Shown one piece after another: positions 8,542 to 16,676 of a DNA stretch of 64,000 bases. The stretch spans positions 1-64,000 of the forward strand of contig JAEUKP010000002.1 of NCBI GenBank assembly GCA_016794145.1. The letters are read 5' to 3'. Made by a program: the position numbers and the translations under genes. Numbering within the stretch: position 1 is the stretch's first letter; every line of letters begins with the position of its first letter. Source of the DNA: Alphaproteobacteria bacterium. GTDB lineage: Bacteria; Pseudomonadota; Alphaproteobacteria; Micavibrionales; Micavibrionaceae. The notes below the pieces were generated by a model, which was given only the letters and a program-made list of their open reading frames with translations, did not search any database and was not told where the DNA came from.

Positions 8542-10425
8542 ATGGTGGTGAATATGGGTTCGGACGAACTTGAGAAACACATAGGGAGTGAAGCTATTCC
8601 CTCTGCCCCTAATTTGGAGTTTTATCAAGGTAAGCTGAGAGCTGCGGGGAATAATAAAGTATCTCTGGATTTATATCAGCATATAGTAAATTGGGAGATC
8701 GAATCCGCGCAGCTTCGGCGGGCGGGGCAAGGTGCTCAGGAACGTTTATCCAAGCGTTTTATGGCCTTTAAAAGAGTGCTTTTTGATCTTGCTGTAGAGG
8801 GATACGATTCTTTCACTGTGGAGGATAGGCGTATAATTGTATGGCATTTACAATTTCATTTTCTGCCCATTAGTTTTTTATTTGAGTATTATCAGGAAGT
8901 AGAATGGATGGGTGGCGAAACTATTCAGGTGAGACGGCAACAGTTAGATTTAGCGCAAGATTTATTTAACTCCTATTACAAGAAACATCCTTTTATCTCT
9001 ATCTTTCAGATGGTCCATTTATACGGTCTTGCGGAGAAGTTTGAGCAAAAATGTGATCTAAAGGAATTTTCTTCTCAATTTCGCACGGCCTATAAAAACT
9101 GGAAAAGGCAGAACGCAAAATTCATAGCGGAGTGCGCAGCAAGAAATGCAGTAACAAATCCACCCCAAAAAATTGATTCCATGCCCGCTATAGAGGATGC
9201 AGCGGTGGAGCCTCCATCCGGAGAGACTCCTGCTGTCGTTGGGGCGAATGATAATCCGGTGCCAGAAGAGCCAAGTCCAGATGAGACGAATCCAGAAATG
9301 GCAGCGTCGTCTTCTTGTGCCAACCCCCGTATCAGAGAAATATTTGTACGGCGGCCATTGGTGACGTCTGGAAATAACACTGAGGGTATGGGCTATGCGC
9401 CAGATGGGGAGGGGAATGATGAGGCTCTATCCTCTCCGGTTGGGGATACCTTTGAAAAGAGAACGCAGGCTTTGATTAATCATATATTGGCCGACGATAC
9501 GTCTTTTCCCTTCGCTTATATGACGGTTGTGTGGGACCAACGTCCGGTTAAGACGGAGGGGATTGCCGAAAAGCCGTATAACCTGATTTATTTGGAGATG
9601 GAAGATGAAAGCCGCACCTGTCTTGCGGTGTGCGATTATCGCGGACATACGACCTATGTGGAACGGGATGCCCCTCCTTATCAGGACACAGATATATTGC
9701 AAATAAGTGAGCTTAAAAAGAATCCGAAAGTCTGGACGATTCCTCATGTCACGCATGAGCAATGGACATCGGGCCTTCATACGTTGGTATACACGCCTTT
9801 GGAACAATTGACGATTGATCCAAAAACACGGTCCTATTGGTACTCATTAAAAGATGCTTTAATTCAGTCATTTGCTACAACCATTATGGCATCGGGAAAG
9901 ATTCCGGCGACAAACGATAAAGCAGCCATCGCATTCGGGCCTTTAAAAGATCACAGCAAATGGTGCAATGCCTATCAGGCGGTAAACAGGAGAGCAATTT
10001 CTGGTTTGCCAGAAGGTGTAACGTCGTTCAAAACTTTGTTTAATGCGTTGGCCAATGGGTATGAGGGGGCTAAGGCACCTCTGCCGGAATTGAAAAAATT
10101 CTTGAATAAAGCGCCAGTGACAGAGGCGATGATAGAGGCGGCATGTAAGAGATTTAAAGAGGAATATGACTTGCCACTTGCCCCTGATTTCTTTGATGCG
10201 TTGATGATTGATCCGGTTGATACACGATTCAACAAAGAAACAGAGCCGGATTTGAGCCGCACCGGCAAGGATATAGATCTTGCCTTCGCATTCGGAGCCG
10301 TGGTGCTTTCTCCCGAAAGAGTGGCGAAATTAGGGCGTTACCCATCTGGGCTTCAGGATTATTTGGAGTTGATAGGATATGGTGCAGTGGGGTACTTGCC
10401 TGCACCTGCCTGTAAAGCGGCTTAG
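8542..10425 (+). CDS. Large hypothetical protein
   Basis: 627 residues, no family recognised. The N-terminal 200 residues are helical and rich in aromatics (EDRRIIVWHLQFHFLPISFL, EYYQEVEWMGGE). Residues about 205-305 form a Pro/Glu/Ser-rich low-complexity linker. The C-terminal half (about 310-615) looks globular, with alternating strands and helices (YNLIYLEMEDESRTCLAVCD near 350, then SLKDALIQSFATTIMASGKIP near 435). No signal peptide or membrane segment is seen. Starts at ATG 8542 or 8554 are possible and neither has a clear ribosome site. It follows the clpB terminator and converges on comF, so it is its own unit. Confidence 0.75.
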   Translation: MVVNMGSDELEKHIGSEAIPSAPNLEFYQGKLRAAGNNKVSLDLYQHIVNWEIESAQLRRAGQGAQERLSKRFMAFKRVLFDLAVEGYDSFTVEDRRIIVWHLQFHFLPISFLFEYYQEVEWMGGETIQVRRQQLDLAQDLFNSYYKKHPFISIFQMVHLYGLAEKFEQKCDLKEFSSQFRTAYKNWKRQNAKFIAECAARNAVTNPPQKIDSMPAIEDAAVEPPSGETPAVVGANDNPVPEEPSPDETNPEMAASSSCANPRIREIFVRRPLVTSGNNTEGMGYAPDGEGNDEALSSPVGDTFEKRTQALINHILADDTSFPFAYMTVVWDQRPVKTEGIAEKPYNLIYLEMEDESRTCLAVCDYRGHTTYVERDAPPYQDTDILQISELKKNPKVWTIPHVTHEQWTSGLHTLVYTPLEQLTIDPKTRSYWYSLKDALIQSFATTIMASGKIPATNDKAAIAFGPLKDHSKWCNAYQAVNRRAISGLPEGVTSFKTLFNALANGYEGAKAPLPELKKFLNKAPVTEAMIEAACKRFKEEYDLPLAPDFFDALMIDPVDTRFNKETEPDLSRTGKDIDLAFAFGAVVLSPERVAKLGRYPSGLQDYLELIGYGAVGYLPAPACKAA

Positions 10426-10457
10426 GTGTGTTGATCTGCCGATGGTGAATCGTTTTA

Positions 10458-11219
10458 TTATTCTTTCACGGCTCTTGCAAGTGTCAGGATATTGACAGAT
10501 CTTGCGCCTGCAGTTTTTAGGACTTTCGAGCATTCTTCAAGAGTTGCGCCTGTTGTGAAAACGTCATCTATTAGCACAATCTCTCGACCTGATAGCTTTT
10601 TGGTATAAGGTGGGTTGATATCAAAGGCACCTGATACATTTTGTTTTCTGTCTTTTGCGGTTTTATGTCCTTGCGGGGGGGTAGGGCGCGTTCGAATAAG
10701 GGCATCTGGCCAACAAGTGAGGCCTGATAATTTTGCAACCTCGTTTCCCAAGATTGCGGCTTGGTTATATCGACGTTTGACAAGCCGCATCCAATGCAAT
10801 GGAACAGGAACAATGATTGAATCGGGGCTCAAGAATTCAACACCTGTTTTGCAAAGAAGGGGTGCAAGCGTTGTATGAAGATGAATTGCATCTCCATGCT
10901 TGAAAGATAAGATCATTTTTCGTGATCCGTCATCATAGACAAATAAAGATTTTGCTTGGTCAAACGCACGCGTTGAGGAAATGCAATCCGTACATAGAAA
11001 ATCATCCGGGTTTAAGCCCTTCATATCAAGGTCAATAGCGAATGGTATTCCGCAACATGTGCAATAAGGTGGGGCTATAAACGTTATTTCTTTCCAGGCC
11101 CGTGGAGAGATTGCCCCCACAGTCCGGACTGTATCCCCTGTTATAGGACAACGCGGCGGAAGGACTAAATCTAATCCCCAGTTCAGAGCTTTCTTACCGA
11201 GTATATGTGCTTTATTCAA
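10458..11219 (-). CDS. comF: ComF family phosphoribosyltransferase-like protein
   Basis: 253 residues. An N-terminal cysteine cluster (CPITGD, CTCCGIPF, CTDC) forms the zinc-finger part. A C-terminal phosphoribosyltransferase fold carries the PRPP loop VLIDDVFTTGATLEE. ComF proteins take part in natural transformation in some species, while in others the role is unknown; here the evidence is for family only. Translation appears to begin at TTG 11219, preceded by TAGGGC. In many alphaproteobacteria comF lies beside an NDUFAF5-like methyltransferase gene; here that gene is at 14592, with two genes between. Confidence 0.88.
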   Translation of the reverse strand: MNKAHILGKKALNWGLDLVLPPRCPITGDTVRTVGAISPRAWKEITFIAPPYCTCCGIPFAIDLDMKGLNPDDFLCTDCISSTRAFDQAKSLFVYDDGSRKMILSFKHGDAIHLHTTLAPLLCKTGVEFLSPDSIIVPVPLHWMRLVKRRYNQAAILGNEVAKLSGLTCWPDALIRTRPTPPQGHKTAKDRKQNVSGAFDINPPYTKKLSGREIVLIDDVFTTGATLEECSKVLKTAGARSVNILTLARAVKE

Positions 11220-11305
11220 AATATTGCCCTATAATTCTCTTGAAAAGATAAGGTAATGATTTAAATGGTGAAGATCAAACTTAAAAATATTGAGGAGAAA
11301 ATCTG

Positions 11306-11866
11306 ATGCCTGAAATTGCAATTGTTTACCACTCTGGCTATGGACATACAAAACGCGTTGCTGAGAGTATTGCTCTGGGCGCCGGGCCTGATACAAAATT
11401 AATCCCAATCGATGCCGAAGGAAATCTTCCGGACGGAGGATGGGATAGCTTGACTGCTGCCGATGCGATTATCTTTGGTGCCCCGACTTATATGGGCAAT
11501 GTTAGTTGGCAGTTCAAAAAATTTGCTGAAGCCTCTTCTAAGCTCTGGTTTACACAGGCATGGAAAGATAAAGTCTTTGGCGGATTCACAAATAGTGCAA
11601 GTTTTAATGGGGATAAGCAGGTTTCTTTGATTACTTTGCAAACCCTGGCATCGCAACATGGCGGAATTTGGGTGAGCTTAGGGATTCTTCCAAGTAATAA
11701 AAAATCATCAACACGAGCAGATATGAATAATCTTGGGGGATCTGTCGGTCTTTTGGTTCAATCTCCATCAGATGCCAGTGTTGATGAAATCCCACAGGGT
11801 GATCTTGATACCGGCGTTAGCTATGGTCGACGGATTGCCGAGATTGCAGGGAAATTAAGGGGATAA
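11306..11866 (+). CDS. Flavodoxin-like NAD(P)H:quinone oxidoreductase, WrbA-type
   Basis: 186 residues of the flavodoxin/WrbA family, cytoplasmic FMN proteins that reduce quinones by two electrons. The FMN phosphate loop is YHSGYGHTKRVAE (residues 8-20). The second flavin-contact loop is FGAPTYMGNVSWQFKKF, and NSASFNGDKQVSLITLQ corresponds to the WrbA 'GG..T...' region. It is slightly shorter than E. coli WrbA (198), and the loop around TRADMNNLGGS differs, so the general oxidoreductase name is safer than wrbA. AGGAGA lies ten bases before the ATG. Confidence 0.85.
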   Translation: MPEIAIVYHSGYGHTKRVAESIALGAGPDTKLIPIDAEGNLPDGGWDSLTAADAIIFGAPTYMGNVSWQFKKFAEASSKLWFTQAWKDKVFGGFTNSASFNGDKQVSLITLQTLASQHGGIWVSLGILPSNKKSSTRADMNNLGGSVGLLVQSPSDASVDEIPQGDLDTGVSYGRRIAEIAGKLRG

Positions 11867-11889
11867 GATAGTCTAACTCTCTATTTTTG

Positions 11890-11919
11890 TTGTATTTTTT
11901 GGTTGAAAATGTGTATAGT
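11890..11919 (+). promoter_or_regulatory. Possible sigma70-type promoter
   Basis: TTGTAT (11890-11895) and TATAGT (11914-11919) are separated by 18 bases, ahead of the large methyltransferase gene. The right edge touches an inverted repeat that begins at 11919. Confidence 0.4.
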
Positions 11920-11964
11920 CGCCCCGTAATCAAAGATTTTAGATAAATCGCGGTATCGGGGCGA
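11919..11964. repeat. Inverted repeat at the predicted transcription start
   Basis: TCGCCCCG (11919-11926) and CGGGGCGA (11957-11964) form an exact 8-bp inverted repeat around 30 bases, ending 11 bases before ATG 11976. It could be an operator or, in RNA, a hairpin near the ribosome site. Confidence 0.6.
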
Positions 11965-11975
11965 ATATATTGACC

Positions 11976-14582
11976 ATGGGGCTTAAAAAAGACACGCTGA
12001 GCCAAGGGCATCGTAAAGCCATAGGTTTTTCTGATTCTGGTCTTGTTTTACCAGATTCTTTGGTCGATTCCGCCTTAGATGAGACGTCTCAGCTTAACAA
12101 AATAAGCGCTGAAAAAGGTCGTAGCCGGACATTAGAACACTTTTTTACCAATGATCGTGTCGAGTTACTAAAGGACATTCCCCCTCATATTGTCAAAAAA
12201 GCATGGTTTACGATGGCGCATGCTTTGTTAAACCCCGGGGCCCAGATTCTTGATGCCGGATGCAATACCGGCGAGATGACCTACGTCATGGCAGTTTTGA
12301 ATCCCAGTTTCGAATATATTGGTATGGATTTAAACCCGGCTTTGATTAAGGACGCATCCGCAAAGTATAAACGTCCCAACTTGAAATTTCAGGTTGGAAA
12401 TATTTATGTGGATCTCCCTGAAAATACATATGATCTGATTGTTAATTCCTTTTTCCTGCATGAGATCTATTCGGCATCCTTCTACAATGATCGGTTAATC
12501 CACTTGGCGTTGGAAAAACAATATAAGGCATTGAAAGATAGGGGATCTTTGCTTATCCGTGATTATATTAACCCAACACCAGGTGAATATGTACAGTTGG
12601 AGTTTACCGATAAAATTCCTTCCGGCGATACGTTTGAAACATTATCCGAAGCAGAGCTTTTAATCTGGTTTGCCGATCATGCCCGTGCCAAAGCAGGAAA
12701 TGAAGCTTTGTCCGATTCCGGTTTTTTTCTTGAGGAGTTGCCTCCCAATTACCCGCGGACAAGATTGTTCCGGATTCCCGCTAAATGGGCGTATGAGTTT
12801 ATCTTGCGTAAGGATAACCGTCAGAAAATGCGCGAAGAGTTATCCAAGGAATATGCTTTTTATACTGAGCAAGAATTTAGAAAACATTTGCGTGGTCTTG
12901 GTGCCCGAGTTTCGTATACTGCGCCTCATTGGGATGAGGGCTTTATCAAAGCCCGTTATACTGGGGCGATGCGTCTTTACAAGGAAGATGGTACAAAATT
13001 GGGCCCTCCGCCTAGCAATTATATTTTTGTTGCCCGTAAGGTTGCAGAAAATACAAGCCAGTTGGTGATGGAACGTCGTACATCGCGTGCGCGGACAGGA
13101 TCGGTTTATATCCGGAGTGTTCGTGATGAAAAATCGGGTGAGATCAAAGATATTGTCTGTCGTGATACCGAAATTTCAGAGGTTTTGCCGTTTCGGGTCA
13201 CACCAGATCACAAGCTTAAAATTTATTTGCATGAAGATGTTCCGCGTGGACTGGTTAACTCTGTTCCACGTTCTGGGGTTAATCTGGATGGACGAAAATG
13301 GTCCGGCCATATGATTGAGGCAATAGGCGTATCTGCCTATGATATGAATCGTTTAAAAGAGGTTGGTCATGCAGAACTTGAAAAGTTCCTGGTTACCCAT
13401 GTTGGTGTTTCTCCGTCTCTGGATGCAAAGTTAATAGAGGGGGGTGGGTTCTACCCTGATCCCAATCAAATTGATGAACGTGTCGTTACCTATTATTATC
13501 GTGTCGAAAATTATCATGAACAATTTCCTGTCAAGGAAACATTAAAGGATACAGAGGGGTTTTCGAATCCCGGCGTCATTCGTGAGTTTGATGCACAGGA
13601 AGTCTTGAATGCGATCTCGGTTGGTTTTATTCCGGCGTCTCGTTTGGAAGTCCAGATTCTGGCACTTTTCCAGATGATGAATTTAAAATCGGAGGTCTGG
13701 AGTGATTCCCCGTTGCAGCTTTCAGAGGTTCCAGTCGAAGAAACTCTTAAAATCAATGATATTTTAAAGCAGTATAGTCTTTCTGATGATCGGTTTAAAG
13801 CTGTTCGCGGGAGTGCCGGGAATATTCGGTTAGTCCAGTCTGTCTTTGTTGATGAAGGCCGAGATCAAGGGGGCGGAATGGCAGGGCTTGCTGCCCGTGA
13901 TCTGGAATTTGCCGTTCCTGAAAACGGCACGATCAATACAGCGGTTGTCATGCCACTTGTTAAAAATTTGAATGGTGAAGTCATGGCAGGTGTCGTGACG
14001 CAATATTTGCCAGTTCCTCAACGGTATAGCGGAACAGGTCAAATTTTAACCCTTCCCAGTTTTCCCTTGCCGAAAGAAGTTACAGATATCGAGGCGGCTA
14101 AATTTTATGTTGCCGAGCAATTCAAGGTTAAACCAGAGCATGTTGCGCGTATGGGAGAGAGTTATTTCACACATATTGGAGTAACCCCACACCGGATTTA
14201 TCCATTTGTGGTCACGGATATGCGCGGGTTTTATGATGGTTTTACCCATGGCGTGACTCAAGTCACGATGTTGAAAGATTTATGGAAGCTTATCTATTGG
14301 GATAATCATGACAGTTTTCTAAAAGTGGCAGCAATAGCATTTCAACACTTAATGGACAGTGATTTATCACTCAAACATAGTTTTGATTTTAAAGTTGCAG
14401 ATGCAGCGCAGAAAGCAAGTGTTATTGAAAGCTCTGTTTTATCCTACGGAGGATCATTGACATCATCTTCCACGACGGCATCTTCGTTTTCTGAGATGTC
14501 ATCCTCAGAAAATCAAGGTTCCGCTTTAAAGTCTGAGAAAAGTCAAATCGCAGATGTGCGCTCGCCGCGTGTGCCTTTATAG
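11976..14582 (+). CDS. Large SAM-dependent methyltransferase with two Nudix-like regions
   Basis: 868 residues from ATG 11976; TTG 11970 is the alternative. A class I methyltransferase domain occupies about residues 70-270, with the SAM motif ILDAGCNTGE near 91, the acidic end of strand two GMDLNP near 111, and LIVNSFFLHEIY near 150. Two later blocks, about 415-515 (FLVTHVGVSP..., YPDPNQIDERVV) and about 655-755 (EAAKFYVAEQF, GESYFTHIGVTPHRIYPFVV), resemble the beta and helix pattern of Nudix domains but lack the REUxEE box, so they are probably non-catalytic. The last 40 residues are rich in Ser. No substrate can be named. It lies just upstream of another methyltransferase gene and may be co-transcribed with it. 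Confidence 0.7.
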   Translation: MGLKKDTLSQGHRKAIGFSDSGLVLPDSLVDSALDETSQLNKISAEKGRSRTLEHFFTNDRVELLKDIPPHIVKKAWFTMAHALLNPGAQILDAGCNTGEMTYVMAVLNPSFEYIGMDLNPALIKDASAKYKRPNLKFQVGNIYVDLPENTYDLIVNSFFLHEIYSASFYNDRLIHLALEKQYKALKDRGSLLIRDYINPTPGEYVQLEFTDKIPSGDTFETLSEAELLIWFADHARAKAGNEALSDSGFFLEELPPNYPRTRLFRIPAKWAYEFILRKDNRQKMREELSKEYAFYTEQEFRKHLRGLGARVSYTAPHWDEGFIKARYTGAMRLYKEDGTKLGPPPSNYIFVARKVAENTSQLVMERRTSRARTGSVYIRSVRDEKSGEIKDIVCRDTEISEVLPFRVTPDHKLKIYLHEDVPRGLVNSVPRSGVNLDGRKWSGHMIEAIGVSAYDMNRLKEVGHAELEKFLVTHVGVSPSLDAKLIEGGGFYPDPNQIDERVVTYYYRVENYHEQFPVKETLKDTEGFSNPGVIREFDAQEVLNAISVGFIPASRLEVQILALFQMMNLKSEVWSDSPLQLSEVPVEETLKINDILKQYSLSDDRFKAVRGSAGNIRLVQSVFVDEGRDQGGGMAGLAARDLEFAVPENGTINTAVVMPLVKNLNGEVMAGVVTQYLPVPQRYSGTGQILTLPSFPLPKEVTDIEAAKFYVAEQFKVKPEHVARMGESYFTHIGVTPHRIYPFVVTDMRGFYDGFTHGVTQVTMLKDLWKLIYWDNHDSFLKVAAIAFQHLMDSDLSLKHSFDFKVADAAQKASVIESSVLSYGGSLTSSSTTASSFSEMSSSENQGSALKSEKSQIADVRSPRVPL

Positions 14583-14591
14583 TGTTGTTAT

Positions 14592-15404
14592 ATGATATTA
14601 GACTCTCCTTCTATTTTTAATACAAAGCGGCGAAATAATTTCATTCAACGTAGAAAACCACGCTTTTCTGCCCATGATTTTTTATACCAATGGGTTGCAA
14701 AGAATATGATGGATAGGTTATCGGATATCAGACGGGAGTTTAAATCTGTTTTATTAAGTGGTCCTTATGCGGCACCTTATTTCCTCGAAAAATTCCCAGG
14801 GGCGACTGTATCAGCCAACACTAGTCCCGAACAACTGGCCGAAGAACGTATTCGCTATGATTGTATCCTATCAATAGGCGAGATGCATTGTGCAAATGAT
14901 TTACCGGGCCTGTTGGTTCAGATGCGGAGAGCCTTAAAACCAGATGGTGTTTTTCTGTGTGCGTTTGCCGGTGGAGAAAATTTGTATGAACTTCGGCAAG
15001 CTTTGATGCACGCTGAAATTTGTGTAAGTGGTGGTGCAAGTCCCCGTGTCTATCCATTTGTTGATAAGCAACAAATGGCTGGCTTGATGCAACGTGCCGG
15101 GTTTGCTTTGCCGGTTGTTGACTCAGAGCTTTTAAAGGTTTCCTATCGGGACATGTTTCATCTGATTGCTGATATTCGTGGAATGGGCGAATCAAATGCC
15201 CTTAATGACTGTCACAAATCAATGTCATCATCCCGTTTATTTTTTGAGGCGGCCAAGTTTTATCAAGATCATTTTACCGAGACAGATGGTCGTGTGACCG
15301 CCAGCTATGAAATTATTTTTGTGATTGGTTGGGCTCCACATGAATCCCAACAACAGCCCGCACGTCGTGGTAGTGGGCAAGTATCTTTAACAGATGTTTT
15401 GTAA
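14592..15404 (+). CDS. NDUFAF5/BioC-like methyltransferase domain protein
   Basis: 270 residues. It begins with SIFNTKRRNNFIQRRK, close to the 'lFDr.l...rrdRa' opening of the alphaproteobacterial proteins related to mitochondrial complex I assembly factor NDUFAF5. The SAM-binding region is shortened: instead of a GxGxG loop it has LLSGPYAAPYFLEKFPG near 50-66, followed by YDCILSIGEMHCANDLPGLL and LKPDGVFLCAFAGGENLYEL, both typical of this family. The absence of the Gly loop is known for divergent members, so activity is uncertain. It begins ten bases after the preceding stop. Confidence 0.8.
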   Translation: MILDSPSIFNTKRRNNFIQRRKPRFSAHDFLYQWVAKNMMDRLSDIRREFKSVLLSGPYAAPYFLEKFPGATVSANTSPEQLAEERIRYDCILSIGEMHCANDLPGLLVQMRRALKPDGVFLCAFAGGENLYELRQALMHAEICVSGGASPRVYPFVDKQQMAGLMQRAGFALPVVDSELLKVSYRDMFHLIADIRGMGESNALNDCHKSMSSSRLFFEAAKFYQDHFTETDGRVTASYEIIFVIGWAPHESQQQPARRGSGQVSLTDVL

Positions 15405-15488
15405 ATTTTGACATAACTTTATTGGTGGGGCAGAGCTGTCCACTTCCCGTTTCTTTTTGACGAGGTGTGATTTTATCATCAAAAGGAC

Positions 15489-15516
15489 TGGACAATTTTC
15501 TGTTTCTGTCTATAGT
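15489..15516 (+). promoter_or_regulatory. Predicted promoter of ssb
   Basis: TGGACA (15489-15494) and TATAGT (15511-15516) with a 16-base spacer, about 50 bases before the ssb ATG. It is the best sigma70-like match in this gap. Confidence 0.5.
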
Positions 15517-15566
15517 TTTTTATTCATAAAATTGAGTGTATTGATGGAATCAAGAATGAGGCGCAG

Positions 15567-16058
15567 ATGGCTGGAAGTTTGAACAAAGTAATGATTATTG
15601 GAAATCTGGGCGCGGATCCGGACGTGCGGTCCATGACATCTGGTGATGAGGTTTGCAATTTGTCGATTGCAACATCCGAGAGCTGGAGTGATAAAGCAAC
15701 AGGTGAACGCAAAGAGCGAACCCAGTGGCATAAAGTCGTTATTTTTAATGCAGGCCTGGTCAAGGTTGCCAAAAATTACCTAAAAAAAGGGTCGAAAGTT
15801 TATATTGAAGGCCAAATCGAGACCCGCAAATGGCAAGACAAAGATGGTAAAGATCAATATACAACCGAAATCGTTTTGCGCCCTTATCGTGGGGAGTTGA
15901 CCATGCTGGATGGCAAGGGCGGCGGGGCCGCGGCCAATGATGGCGGTGGATATTCTGATGCCCCATCCTCTGGTGGAGGATATGGTGGTGGACCGTCTTA
16001 TGGATCTGCTGCTCCGGCAGGGCGCGTGGATGAATTGGCGGATGATATTCCGTTCTAG
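15567..16058 (+). CDS. ssb: Single-stranded DNA-binding protein
   Basis: 163 residues. Binds single-stranded DNA as a tetramer in replication, repair and recombination. The OB fold (about 1-112) starts SLNKVMIIGNLGADPDVRS and includes SKVYIEGQIETRKWQDKDGKDQ-type strands. A Gly/Ser/Tyr-rich linker (about 115-150) leads to the acidic tip DELADDIPF that recruits partner proteins. A small secreted-protein gene follows after ten bases and is probably co-transcribed. Confidence 0.97.
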   Translation: MAGSLNKVMIIGNLGADPDVRSMTSGDEVCNLSIATSESWSDKATGERKERTQWHKVVIFNAGLVKVAKNYLKKGSKVYIEGQIETRKWQDKDGKDQYTTEIVLRPYRGELTMLDGKGGGAAANDGGGYSDAPSSGGGYGGGPSYGSAAPAGRVDELADDIPF

Positions 16059-16068
16059 AAAAGAAGAT

Positions 16069-16542
16069 ATGAAGATGAAAAATTTTTATCTTCTTGTGGC
16101 AGTTTTTTTGCTGTTGACGGGATCAATGGACTCCTTTGCCGATCCGGTGAAGGACGATATGGCAGAGCGCATCAGATTATCAAAAGATTTGCATGATATT
16201 CGCCACATGGGGGATCGTATTCGCGAGATGATAGATCTTGCCGCTGCTGCGGTCCCACCAGAAGACCGTGTTGATTTTGAAAGATATGTCCAATTAAAAA
16301 TTGATGTTGATGGGTTGGAGTCGAAATCGATTCAATACGCGGCAGAGGTTTATACTGCGCCGGAGTTAAAAGCCATGATTCGTTATTTCGGATCACCCGA
16401 TGGTCAATCAGCAGAAGCAAAAGGCGAAACTTTTACAAATAAAATCGGTCAGGAAATTACGAAAGAAATCGACGCCGCGATTCTGGCCGCCAAATATGAC
16501 GGTGTTCCGGAAAAATCCCTCCCGAAAATACAGGGAAAATAA
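16069..16542 (+). CDS. Exported DUF2059-like protein
   Basis: 157 residues from ATG 16069; the in-frame sequence upstream is only an overlap with ssb in another frame. A signal peptide is clear: MKMK followed by a hydrophobic core and a cleavage-like SFADP at about 22-26. The mature part is helical. YTAPELKAMIRYFGSPDGQS (about 107-126) matches the '(F/Y)t..EL.ali.fy.SP.G...' signature of DUF2059, a family of periplasmic proteins of unknown function. It lies between ssb and gyrA. Confidence 0.75.
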   Translation: MKMKNFYLLVAVFLLLTGSMDSFADPVKDDMAERIRLSKDLHDIRHMGDRIREMIDLAAAAVPPEDRVDFERYVQLKIDVDGLESKSIQYAAEVYTAPELKAMIRYFGSPDGQSAEAKGETFTNKIGQEITKEIDAAILAAKYDGVPEKSLPKIQGK

Positions 16543-16676
16543 TTGGTTGCGGTGGTTTTATCCATCGATCAAAATCCTGTAAAACTTTGATAAAATGACC
16601 CTTTGCTCTTGTGACGGGAGGGGGTTTTTGGTATAAAACCTCTATTCATTTTAGCCTTTAGAAAACGAGATTTTTT

